Assembly: GCA_963556495.2 (NCBI GenBank)
Contig: OY747715.1
Location: 17,578,739 to 17,642,738, forward strand
DNA from: Valencia hispanica
Taxonomy: Eukaryota > Chordata > Actinopteri > Cyprinodontiformes > Valenciidae
Direction of reading: 5' to 3'
DNA length: 64,000 nt
The notes beneath the pieces are model-generated. The model ran no database searches and was not told the origin of the DNA. It saw only the letters and a list, made by a program, of their open reading frames with translations. The position numbers and the translations under genes are program-made. Below are positions 1 through 10,097 of this stretch, in pieces (the first letter of the stretch is position 1; each line of letters opens with the position of its first letter).

Positions 1-88
1 TATAAAAAACGCTTTGTTTTCAGGCATATAATTGAACTTGAATGCAATCAGTAGATCAGGAATTGAGAATTGGAAACTTTCACTGTTT

Positions 89-128
89 GTGCCAAATTGT
101 GCCGAAATGTGCCGAACTGTGCCAAATT
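89..128. repeat. 10-bp tandem repeat, four units
   Basis: Four consecutive 10-bp units each begin with gtgcc (gtgccaaatt, gtgccgaaat, gtgccgaact, gtgccaaatt). The rest of 1-840 shows no gene, no long ORF and no recognised element. Confidence 0.7.
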
Positions 129-1677
129 CCAAAAATCTAGCTATTTTTTCATTAAAACCTCTGTAACATTGCTCCACTTTACTTCATCAACATGAATCTT
201 GGTACAGGTAATCTACACATGTTGGTTTATGATTATCTGCAGTTTATATTCTACTGGAGCATATTTTGAATGGTGTATATACTGTAATATAAGAAATAAA
301 ATTGGCGTGACTAAAGAATCTTGTAATTTGTCTATGTTCAACCTACAATTACTTTGGCACAGTAACAAATCCTGTAATTATTATATCTCTGATTAAATCT
401 CACAAGCATTGGCTTCATTTTGATATCAAGATTGTTTATACAGAGTTTGTTTTTGCAGAGAAAAACTAAATTAATGTTGGGCCTGTCCTATTCGAGCTAG
501 GAGCTTGGAGAGACCCTGGAGAGACCCTGGGGCTTAAGAGGTTAAAGCGACCAATTGAAAAGTAAAAAATAATTGAAATCTAAAATAGTTGAAATCTAAG
601 TTCCCCTTTCGCCTTACATCGGTAAGGATCTTCTTTCCCCCTTTTCTGAAACAGAACTGTCTCAGAAACATCCAATTATATAAGTCTCCTGTTAAACAGG
701 TGAGACTAGATTCGCAGCCTGTGACGGAGCGATTTGTTTTAGGTCAATAGATTAATTTCCATGTATATTTATAGTTGTTAGGTTCAATTGCTGGATCTCA
801 GCTGCTATACCTCTAAGACCTGCCAGGGAATAATTAACAAAACCACTGAATGTATAATTTAATGTGTCCAATCATAACATGACCTTACCCACCCCGGTCC
901 ATGGGAAAAAAGATAATACAATCTTATTTCCATCACTCCACAATTTGTGTTTAGGGGGCATATCAGAGCCCCAGATGGGATCATGAGGGGCTAAAATACC
1001 ACGCCCCCTCCTTCTGCTGTGTCGGATCTCCACTGCAAATACAAGGAAAGAATGCTCTGTAAGTCTCAACAGAAGCACATCTACGCTTCCCATTTTGAGG
1101 GTAATTGTGTCAGAGCCAAAATCTGCAGAGAATCAGCAGGTCGCCATAGAAAAGTTCCAATCACATTCATGGTCTCAAAGTATGGAGCACATATGGTATA
1201 TTTTTCCCATGTACCCAGATTGGTATGAAAGTGTGGTCAGCTTTTTATCATTTTCAAAACAAATAAATCTTTGGTCAGGTCTTAAGTGTACTGGTCCAGC
1301 TTTAACTATTTAGATTAATCCCATATCGTCCCAGTCTCCCATTTACCCATACTTTTGTCATGGAAGTATATAGATTTTTACCCATATACTTCCCGTTTGT
1401 TCATGTACTTCACGCTCAGAATTTGTCCAAATCCTGGAGAGGAGTGTAACCTCTGGGAACAGATCATTAAGATTAGTGAAAGCTTCTACATATATGGGTA
1501 AATGTCCTACAGAATATGGCATTTGAGAACAAACAAAACAGTTAATAATGCTTCATTTATTTGCTAAATATCTTGCATATTGTCACCATACGCTAGTTTC
1601 AAATGGGTTTCTGTGTGTCCTTCTCTGAGTGAACCAAGACAATAAATCAGTGTTCTCATGTTATTCCTCTGTGAGTC

Positions 1678-1740
1678 CTATGAAATAACCCCACCAAAAA
1701 GCTGTAAAAATAAAAGTACTAGATAGCAGAAAACCTTCAT
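1678..1740 (-). pseudogene. possible start of a retroviral env gene, broken
   Basis: On the minus strand, just downstream of integrase-like sequence, an ATG opens 20 codons rich in Leu, Phe and Val and then stops (TAG). Position after pol and the hydrophobic signal-peptide-like composition suggest the start of env in the relic provirus. This is inference from position and composition only. The following stretch down to about 840 has only short minus-strand ORFs (one of 73 codons at 872-1093) and may be decayed env. Confidence 0.3.
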
Positions 1741-1929
1741 AGTTACTATCTTTCCTTTCAAGCAGTCTCTATAGAAAAGTGGCTCTCCTGGTTCTCTTCA
1801 CTGAAATTGAGACAAGTGAACCCTATTGCATTTACCTCCCTTTGTAATCAGTCTGAAACACTACTTTTCTTGGACTGCTTACTCTATATCTAGTGATGGT
1901 CTCTGCTTTCTACAATGGGTTAAGTGTAT

Positions 1930-3165
1930 CCAACTCAGTCTCTACAGCCGTTGGTGTGGTCAAAAATACCTGGAATTGCCCCTTCCACCTGGGTGTTGAC
2001 CAATTTGGTGTTTACAGCTTAATCAGGATCCAGTCACCTACTTTCAGCTCACTTCTTCCTGTGGGAATATAGGATCATCTGGCATATGATTAATTTGCTT
2101 TTATTACTTATTTACTTTTCAGTATTTTGATCATGAAAACCCACCAGATCTTAATCACATTGTTATTCAGAAGAGAGTATACCAAACTAAGGAATTCTAT
2201 ATCTACACCCATAGATTATTTCAAATATAATGAGGCCAATATTCAAATTTGGTATTATATGCATGTATAGTTTACCACATCAAGACAATTTCCAATTTTG
2301 TCCTGTTTCTTCGATTGCTTTTTTTTACTTCAATTCGCAACATCTTTATCATAAAATCATAAATCAATTTGAAATTGTTCCTCTTATTTTAATATACCAA
2401 ACTGTAGGAGGGTATAAGGACTCGTCAAATCTGTTCCATTAATAGCTTTATCATAGCCAAAAAGTATCTCCAATTCTGTTTAGTCTTATCCATGGCCTTT
2501 CTTAGTCTGCTTTTAGAATCCCATTGTCTCTTAAAAATAATCTATAATCTTTGTCCTATTTTATCAATTATTTAATTAAAAAATGTGTTCCGTTACCACT
2601 ATAGATTATTTGTGGATCTCAAATTTAGGCATTATTTCTCTAAACAACATTTCTGCAACAGTTAGTGTTTCTAAATGTTTCTCTGGTAACCTTACAATCC
2701 ATTTGGAGAATTTATATTTTCTTACCTAACAGAGCTTCTTCAGTACAGCCTTTGTTTGCTCAAAGCTGTTTCTTAATTTTATATGAGAAGCTTTTCTTTT
2801 TTGTTTTCATGTCTGACACACTTCTTGCCCACATACTAATCAGTTTGAGAATTGAATTGTCTGTAAGAAATGCTCTAATTAGTTCGCCACTAGAGGTCAC
2901 CATACCCCTGTTACCCATTGTTGGCCAAATGCCAAAAACATGCAAGGTTCAATTTGGATCTTCTGTTAGCAATAATATGATTATTTTATCTTTATCTGAT
3001 TACAAACTTCAGTTAAAACTTTTTTTTCTTTTTTCAAGTAGAAAAATTCTTTGGTAGCTGTCCCGTTTTAAGTGTTTTATGAAAATCTACAATTTGGATT
3101 ATTAATTTATCCCCTACAGAGAACATGCCCAACTTCAAGTGAAATAGGAAATCTCTTCCTAACAA
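1930..3165 (-). pseudogene. decayed retroviral pol (protease, RNase H and integrase pieces)
   Basis: Read on the minus strand, pieces appear in pol order. At 3145-3165 is a protease-type LLGRDFL motif. At about 2945-2790 is a piece with NRGMVTSSGE that resembles a retroviral RNase H end. At 2612-2662 is an integrase-like TVAEMLFREIMPKFEI. At 2580-2600 is SGNGTHF, which corresponds to the integrase core SDNGTHF with the catalytic Asp changed to Gly. At 2017-2046 and 1939-1990 are LKVGDWILIK and a tract with FLTTPTAVE, typical of the integrase C-terminal domain of gamma- or epsilon-like retroviruses. Reverse transcriptase would lie between protease and RNase H, but only about 200 bp separate them, so it is deleted. 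Stops and frameshifts are frequent and no function is expected. Confidence 0.65.
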
Positions 3166-3169
3166 ATTA

Positions 3170-5940
3170 GAAAACAATCTGGAGATAATATAATTACCAC
3201 TACAGATTCTTCCTGTAGCTATATCTATTATTTTTATTTTATTTTTCTAACAACTCAATCTCATTTTTTTTGTGGAAAACAAAATTCCTCCAAATTAATA
3301 ATTTCTTCCCATCATACTTCAATCACTTCCTCTAATTCTGTCAATTAGATAATCAGCAACTGATATTTCCATAATCAAACATCACATCTCAATTCCTTGC
3401 TCTCTGCTTATCTGCTCTTTCATTAAGATTCTACAAATTAGCTTATTATTATGATTATATGTGGAAGCATCTGTTGCTAGATGTCAAAAACGTGGTCCCT
3501 GTTTCAACTCAGATTGGGCGAGGGCCGGCAATCTCTCCCAATCTCAGGTGTAGGTCCAGACATCTTTCCTTCTTAATCAAACCCTTAATTTTATCCAATT
3601 AGCAACAACTCTATTGAGTGTAAATATTGAAGTGCGCTTATACTCAGTGTGCTACGGTAACTAAAGTTGAATTTTGGAGTGCGTTACTACATTCTGTACT
3701 ACGGTAATCCTTTAACGAAAAATTCCTCTCTTCTTTACAGTCTCTAATCCAGCGCATTACAAGATTGTTTCCTTTCAACAGGTATCCTATCTGTCATTAA
3801 AATGTTAGAAGCAAGCATCTGAAGCTGCCGCTTGTTACAAAGAGTAAATCCACGTAACTGTCGCTACCCCACAGGACCTGTAGAGATCTGCCTGAATTTC
3901 AAAATAAAATCCCTCTGCTCATAATCCGTCATTGTTAAACCATTTCTTTTCTACTATATGAGAGATCTCCCAGACATCCCATGAATATCATTCAAAATAT
4001 TAGCTAAATTATTTATTATTATTATTATTATTATTATAGAGTAACAGTTGCCGCTGCACTTCAGAAATCCCAACCTTTTGTATACAGAGCTGCATGCAGC
4101 TCATAAAACATAGTCCCTCCCTCCTTATCAACTAGCGGGGGAAGGTATGTTCCTTCCCTTCTGCCTTCCTGCCGTTTACTGGCAAGTTGGATAACCTTTA
4201 ACAATTTTGAAACGCATGATGAATCTGGTTTCAAACAAGTCTTCTTTCAGGAAGCACATTTACCGGTGCTGACGCACCCCATCACAGTTGGTTTGTTTAT
4301 TAAGAGAACAAATAACGACCTATTGTTGAGGGAAAGAGGGAGGGGGTCTTATTTATTATCAAAACGGCCCTTCCTTGAGGGGAAGAAGGGAAGGGGGTCG
4401 CTTGTTTGAGATAATTCATTTAGATCACGGTAAAGCGGTTTACCCTACTCTTCATAGGATTTTTTTTAAATATGGAAGTGAGAGTTTTCTCTTTTACTTT
4501 TTTTTGGTAGAACTTTAGGAGAAAACAGATAAAACATTTTTCATCCTCCCGGGTACTAAAAAACACATCTGCTTTTTTATCAGTCACCCATCACGACCCA
4601 ACACCCCCTTTTCTTCTTGCATTGCTCCTTTAAGCGGAATTCCTTTGTTTGAGACGCAAAATGCCTATTCTTCAATTTTTGACTACCAAGAAGTGCACAA
4701 AATTACTCAGTAAATTGTCCTTCAAATTCATAATCTTTTATTGATTTTTGAAGAAATGTTTTATTGTCTTTTCTTTTACATAACTTTTGCATCTCCTTTA
4801 AATCTTCTTTGCAATTTTTCCCCCATATTTTGATAAGTTACATTTTACTCTTTTTATTTTTCATTTTTAAATATTTATCATTCCCGTGTTAATGAATTAA
4901 ATTCAGCTTTTATTTCTCTTTTATCTGATCTATTTATCTTATCGCAGTGTTATTTACTAAATGTTCTAACAATGAGACTCCTCTCGGCCTACTTTAGCTG
5001 CTTCAAAAGGAAGAAATCTCCATTCAGACACGCACAGTCACACAACCGGTTTATCACACATTAATATCATTATGTATTTATTATTATGTTTTTTCATTAC
5101 TAGTATTATTATTTATATATTATTTATTATTAGGCCTATTTCTAATTGAGATCCCAGACATCTGCGCACTTTGGAGTCCAACCCCAGTCATATTTTATTT
5201 TACCATGGATTTTTATTGTGAGATCCCTGATCATCACGCAAACATCCCCGATCTTTATTTGCAAAAACACAAACTTGTATTAATAAGGTCCCGGACCTAG
5301 TTATTTCTTCTTAGTTTTTTTATTCTTTCACGCATCAAATTTTGTACTCACTGGCTGGTGTCCTTGTGAAGGAAGACCCCGTCACCAACTGTTACTCCTG
5401 GAGGAACTCAACGGATCCACGTTGACGCGGAGGGCTCCAGGATCAACGTCCTGGACCAGGCCGTGCACGGGCTCTCAGCAGCCTGCGGTTCCTTCCTCAG
5501 ATTTAGGATCCTGCTAAAAGGAACAAGAAATGCCAGGGTTAAAATTGCTCTCTGATCTCTGGGTTTTCTTTTCGTTTGTATTTTAGACATTCTGTGGGTC
5601 TCAATCCACGAGCTGATCCACACCCGGCCTTCCTACCTGTTCCGAACACGCAAGCTTTCAGTGAGAAGCGTCCTAGCTTACCTTAGGGCAGGCCACACCC
5701 TGAGTTTGCCGACCTGGTCGGAGTCTATTTACCTCAGTAGAAACAGAAATCAACATTTACTGGAGAACTACAGACAGAACATTATTTTAGATTAGTCAAT
5801 TTTGCGCCTCGTGTGGCAGCGCATACCAAATAACTTCAGACCCGGGTCACTTCCATCCTCCGATCTCCAGTATCTGTCGATCACAACAATTTCAACAAAA
5901 TCCTATTATTCCAAACTCACGTTTTCCTTTGCTCCTCCAG
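3170..5940 (-). other. presumed leader and gag region of the retroviral relic, not recognisable
   Basis: The stretch lies between the primer-binding site and the protease motif, where a retroviral leader and gag belong. I see no ORF above about 71 codons on the minus strand (5408-5623) and no gag motif such as a zinc knuckle. A short (TTA)n tract lies at 4011-4037. The assignment rests on position only. Confidence 0.35.
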
Positions 5941-5960
5941 AAATCACGTCGGGGTCACCA
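5941..5960 (-). other. retroviral primer-binding site complementary to tRNA-Trp
   Basis: On the minus strand the 20 nt start TGGTGACCCCGACG and are the complement of the 3' end of vertebrate tRNA-Trp including CCA. This is the primer class used by avian leukosis-type viruses. It follows a CCAACA LTR end and three A residues, the expected LTR-to-PBS spacing. It fixes the element on the minus strand, with its 5' LTR at higher coordinates. Confidence 0.85.
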
Positions 5961-5963
5961 TTT

Positions 5964-6166
5964 TGTTGGCAAGGTGTTTTCACTCTAATGTAAAGCCTCT
6001 CTTAAAGGATCAGACACCCATTTAATTTTATGACACCTGGGCTGTCTCGGGCTCTTATTTCACCTTCCAGCGTACTCGTTCAAATCTGTAAAAAGGAGCA
6101 ATAAGAACAACAAACAACAATTATATATTTTATACAGCGAGACGTCGTTCGTTGGACTCAGTTCTA
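5964..6166 (-). mobile_element. 5' LTR of the retroviral relic, promoter-proximal part (continues after the Tc1 insertion)
   Basis: On the minus strand this ends in TTGCCAACA next to the primer-binding site, as a U5 end should. A TATA-like box (tataaaatatat, 6123-6134) lies about 35 bp from the Tc1 insertion, so the transposon landed in U3 just upstream of the LTR promoter. U3 continues at 7798 and beyond, but I cannot place its outer end. No second LTR was found at low coordinates, so the 3' LTR is missing, too diverged or outside the window. Confidence 0.6.
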
Positions 6167-6451
6167 CACTCAACAAAAATATAAACGCAACACCTTTGTT
6201 TCTGCTCCCATTTTTCATGAGATGGACTTAAAGATCTAAAATTCATTCCAGATACACAATATTACCATTTCTCTCAAACATTGTTCACAAATCAGTCTAA
6301 ATGTGTGATAGTGAGCACTTCTGCTTTGCTGAGATAATCCATCCCACCTCACAGGTGTGCCACATCAAGATGCTGATCTGACATCATGATTAGTGCACAG
6401 GTGTACCTTATACTGCCCATAATAAAAGGCCACCCTGTAATGTGCAGTTTT
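6167..6451 (+). repeat. left terminal inverted repeat of the Tc1-like element
   Basis: It pairs with 7513-7797 over about 285 bp. I counted three mismatches by eye, all in the inner 40 bp. Confidence 0.9.
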
Positions 6452-6464
6452 GTCTCACAGCTAA

Positions 6465-7478
6465 ATGCCACAGATGCCACAAGCATTGAGGGAGCGTGCA
6501 ATTGGCATGCTGGCAGCAGGAATGTCAACCAGATCTGTTGCCCGTGCATTGAATGTTCATTTCTCCACCATAAGCCGTCTCCAAAGGCGTTTCAGAGAAC
6601 ATGGCAGTACATCCAACCAGCCTCACAACCGCAGACCACTTGTAACCACACCAGCCCAGGACCTCCACATCCAGCAGGTTCACCTCCAAGATCGTCTGAG
6701 ACCAGCCACTCAGACAGCTGCTGAAACAATTGGTTTGCATAACCAAACAGTTTCTGCACAAACTGTCAGAAACCATCTCAGGGATGCTCAACTGCATGCT
6801 CGTCATCCTCATTGGGGTCTGGACCTGACTCCAGCTCGTCGCCGTAACAGACTTGAGTGGGCAAATGCTCACATTCGATGGCGTCTGGCACGTTGGAGAG
6901 GTGTTCTCTTCACGGATGAATCTCGGTTTACATTGTTCAGGGCAGATGGCAGACAGCGTGTGTGGCATCGTGTGGGTGAGCGCTTTGCTGATGTCAGTGT
7001 TGTGGATCGAGTGGCCCATGGTGGTGGTGGGGTTATGGTATGGGCAGGCATCTGTTATGGACGAAGAACACAGGTGCATTTTATTAAAGGCATTTTGAAT
7101 GCAAAGAGATACCGTGATGAGATCCTGAGGCCCATTGTTGTGCCATACATCCATGAACATCACCTCATGTTTCAGCAAGATAATGCACGGCCCCATGTTG
7201 CAAGGATCTGTACACAATTCTTGGAAGCTGAAAATGTCCCAGTTCTTGCATGGCCAGCACACTCACCGGACATGTCACCCATTGAGCATGTTTGGGATGT
7301 GCTTGACCGGCATATACGACAGCGTGTACCAGTTCCCACTAATATCCAACAACTTCGCACAGCCATTGAAGAGGAGTGGACCAACATTCCACAGGCCACA
7401 ATTGACAATCTGATAAACTCTATGCAAAGAAGATGTGTTGCACTGCATGAGGCAAATGGTGGTCACACCAGATACTGA
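6465..7478 (+). CDS. Tc1/mariner transposase, DD34E, intact
   Basis: The 337-codon ORF encodes a cut-and-paste transposase that binds the terminal repeats and inserts at TA. Residues 1-50 hold a helix-turn-helix (around 20-42, with STRSVARALN and STISRLQRRF). A basic RRP segment at 56-58 replaces the usual GRPR-like linker. Catalytic residues are D151 (FTDESRF), D239 (FQQDNARPH) and E274 (SPDMSPIEH). Exactly 34 residues separate D239 and E274, the Tc1 DD34E signature. A Gly-rich box (HGGGGVMVWAG) lies at 185-195. The length fits full Tc1 transposases of about 340 residues. A second in-frame ATG three codons downstream is an equally possible start. No stop or frameshift is seen, so the protein may be functional. 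Several long antisense and out-of-frame ORFs here are shadows. Confidence 0.93.
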   Translation: MPQMPQALRERAIGMLAAGMSTRSVARALNVHFSTISRLQRRFREHGSTSNQPHNRRPLVTTPAQDLHIQQVHLQDRLRPATQTAAETIGLHNQTVSAQTVRNHLRDAQLHARHPHWGLDLTPARRRNRLEWANAHIRWRLARWRGVLFTDESRFTLFRADGRQRVWHRVGERFADVSVVDRVAHGGGGVMVWAGICYGRRTQVHFIKGILNAKRYRDEILRPIVVPYIHEHHLMFQQDNARPHVARICTQFLEAENVPVLAWPAHSPDMSPIEHVWDVLDRHIRQRVPVPTNIQQLRTAIEEEWTNIPQATIDNLINSMQRRCVALHEANGGHTRY

Positions 7479-7512
7479 CCGGTTCTGAGTCCCCAGACCC
7501 CCAATAAAGCAA

Positions 7513-7797
7513 AAAACTGTACATTCCAGGGTGGCCTTTTATTGTGGGCAGTATAAGGTACACCTGTGCACTAATCATGATGTCAGATCAGCATCTTGAT
7601 GTGGCACACCTGTGAGGTGGGATGGATTATCTCAGCAAAGCAGAAGTGCTCACTATCACACATTTAGACTGATTTGTGAACAATGTTTGAGAGAAATGGT
7701 AATATTGTGTATCTGGAATGAATTTTAGATCTTTAAGTCCATCTCATGAAAAATGGGAGCAGAAACAAAGGTGTTGCGTTTATATTTTTGTTGAGTG
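7513..7797 (-). repeat. right terminal inverted repeat of the Tc1-like element
   Basis: Reverse complement of 6167-6451, ending with ttgagtg before the target TA. An aataaa lies just inside it at about 7502-7507 and could serve as the transposase poly(A) signal. Confidence 0.9.
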
Positions 7798-7799
7798 TA

Positions 7800-9285
7800 T
7801 TAACTGAGCCCAGATCTACGTCAGCATAGCGTTTTTATTGAAACAAGAGTTTGCATGAAACTCCTCCCACATAGATCTTCGTTCACAGAATAATGGTCAC
7901 AGCTTCTTCACATAATGGAACGAATGATGTACCATATTCTTCTTGATTGTTCACAGTTTCTAAGTGTTTCCAAATGCACTACAGAATTAAATCCTCATAC
8001 AACATTTACAGAATTTTTATCTCTTCAGTAACTAGCATGCTAACGATGATTTATCTTAGCATGCTAGTTAGATACCATGTCTGCATCACAAAGTTTTTTC
8101 CTTAAAAAAAAAAAAAGCTGTAATCATAATACCATGAAACCGTGATATTTATGCCTATGGTTATCACACCGTCAGAATCTCATACCGGCCCATGCCTAGA
8201 ACATACTGTGAATGCAACATATTTTCATTCAGATTCTCATTTTATAGACATACGCCGCAACTTTCACGATATTTGCTCTCCTTTGCCCTCTTCACGCTTG
8301 CCCCGCAACATCACTGTCGTAAAATCAAATCTCTCTGTCGCTCATAAGAGGCATGTTTCAGTGGCTGCTTTCCAAATCGCTTGCCCAAACAACAAACAAG
8401 CGCTGTTTCAGTTCGCAATTCAACTCTAACAATCGGGATAGTTTAGAGTAAAGATCTCACAGCTAGGTATTCAGTTTCTGGGGGAGGTCGGGGTAATTGG
8501 AAAAACAGTGGGATTAGATACAGCGAACGTCTAAGCACCACGTAGCAAACACCTCCCGAAACTAGAATCAGGATACATCTTTAGGGGTTTTTAGGAAAAA
8601 AATCAAACAACTTATATACTGAAATACAGCGACTATGCCGGAGTTTGGAGCTTTATCTAAAAACCGAGTCTTACACGTTAGCATCACATTAGCCTCTAGG
8701 TGGCTAACGGAGATCGACCCGGTTGTGTAATTCACATTACTACTGTAAGGCATACCATTCAAACTATGTTCATCCACCTCCACACACTGAATAAATAGCT
8801 TTCTCAGGACTGTATAACAACATCATGCCAGACCAAACACTATAACCCGGTGAAATCATTGATTACTTACTTATCCATTAGCAGCACGGCTAACTCGGCA
8901 TCCGTAGTACATGACCTTCGTTCCAAAAGAACTCTCCAACGAGGAAAAGCCGGCCCAATATTTACTTTGGTCTTTGCTCTCTCTCTATCACGTTCTCTTT
9001 TTCTTTTTCTAGCTTCTTCTGATATGGGATTTCTCGCTCTCTTTGGTGGATCAGCATCTCTAAAGTCTCTATAAACAGCGAGGCCATATGACTCTGCTGT
9101 AAATCAGAACTCTGACGGTACTTCCGGCGGAGGGCCGCCGCTCAAAAGTTTTATAGTGCAGAAAAAAGCCAAGGACCCCTGTGAGGTGGTGATAACTCTA
9201 AAAATGAACATAATAGATAATCAAATTCCACCATAATTTTTGAAAAAAACATTATATTAAGGTTTAAAAGTTGCGGAGTATGCCT
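7800..9285. other. no gene seen; LTR continuation, then unclassified repeat-like sequence
   Basis: The first part (7798 to about 7900 or further) continues the retroviral U3 and holds a tgacgtag-like motif around 7814-7822 on the minus strand. The part from about 8450 to 9280 is more GC-rich and reads like a non-autonomous transposon (ending near ttgcggagtatgcctttaa), but I could not match its two ends. Only short ORFs are present (up to 95 codons at 8142-8429), with no recognisable domain. Confidence 0.4.
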
Positions 9286-9289
9286 TTAA

Positions 9290-9560
9290 TTCTCAGATAA
9301 GAAACAGGGGTGATGGTTGACTGTTGGTTGTGCGTGAGTATGTGTGAGGGTCTACAAGTCTGAAAGTGTGGCTTAAAATCACAATTTTGCCATCTCATCA
9401 GTTGCGCTACCAGTGTCCTCCATGTACAAAATGTGCGTAAGCAAGGTCCTTAGGGTGCTTTATAGTTGCACACATTTTTCTATAAATCCCAAACTTGGCA
9501 AAGAATGTGAGTTATGCAGTTTTCAGACCGCATTTTGTGGATAAGCAGGCTTTATAAATG
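9290..9560. repeat. unclassified dispersed repeat, copy 1
   Basis: Shares a diverged segment with about 36050-36225: both carry a gactgttg-tgt core, then tataagtctgaaa-like and ctataa-tcccaaacttgg blocks in the same order. No coding potential is seen. Confidence 0.55.
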
Positions 9561-9607
9561 AGACCCCAGCTCAACTTTCTGGCGCTTAATGAAGAAAAGC
9601 CTCTCCT

Positions 9608-10097
9608 CATTATTATGCAGCCATCACCATGTTTTACTGTGGGAATGCTGTATGCAGTTACTTGTACTGTTACATTTTCGCCACACAGCATTTTGTATGT
9701 AAAAGCTATGTTTGGTTTCATGTGTTATGTTTTTGTTTCATGTGAGCAGAACACCAGTTTCTTCATTAAGTTTCCTTAACAAACCTCTGAAAGCCTTTCA
9801 CAGAACAGCTGCACAGAATTTTACTCAGGAGGATCAGAATGAAGGGGGTGGAAATTCTAAATTCCAAAATCAGAAAAGTGTGGTATTCCACCATGGCATA
9901 TAAGCATACCACACTTTTCTGATTTTATTGGAACATATTTCAAATAATTTAATATTTTCCTACTATTTTACAAATATGTATTACTTGCTTATGATCTATC
10001 ACCCAAAATCCCTCCAAAATACATTGAGGTTTTTGGTTGTAATGTGACAAAATGTGGTAAAGTTCAAGAGTTTGAAGACTTTTTCAAGGCACTGTGT
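9608..10097 (-). mobile_element. degenerate Tc1-like remnant (family ending in caaggcactgt)
   Basis: The stretch matches, in order, the minus-strand transposase end, 5' flank and terminal repeat of a common fish Tc1 family: a catgttttactgtggg segment, then aacaaacctctgaaagcc, then ggtttttggttgtaatgtgacaaaatg, ending ttcaaggcactgtg. The middle of the transposase is deleted and no ORF survives. Confidence 0.75.
9866..9926. repeat. perfect 21-bp inverted repeat with 19-nt loop
   Basis: The left arm 9866-9886 (aaaatcagaaaagtgtggta plus t) and right arm 9906-9926 are exact reverse complements. The motif comes from the Tc1 family's acacttttctga tract, present here in both orientations. Confidence 0.85.

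Larger units (their letters stand above)
6167..7797 (+). mobile_element. complete Tc1-like DNA transposon with intact transposase
   Basis: The 1631-bp element begins cactcaacaaaaatataaac and ends with its inverse, flanked by TA on both sides (6165-6166, 7798-7799). The terminal inverted repeats are about 285 bp each and differ at only about three positions, all near their inner ends. They enclose one uninterrupted transposase ORF. High arm identity and an open ORF point to a recent insertion. Closely similar Tc1 ends are widespread in fishes and lampreys and have been discussed as horizontally transferred. It sits inside a retroviral LTR. Confidence 0.95.

Noticed and set aside
476..560. Possible 3' LTR of the retroviral relic (starts tgttggg)
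   Set aside because: Beyond the first bases it does not match the LTR at 5964-6166.
2665..3057. 130-codon + strand ORF
   Set aside because: It is the antisense of the decayed retroviral pol read on the minus strand and has no domain of its own.
5941..5960. tRNA-Trp gene
   Set aside because: Only the 3' end complement is present; the rest of a tRNA cloverleaf is absent. It is a primer-binding site.
6525..7262. 245-codon minus-strand ORF and several shorter ones in the Tc1 element
   Set aside because: They are shadows of the transposase on the + strand, which alone carries the DD34E motif and helix-turn-helix.
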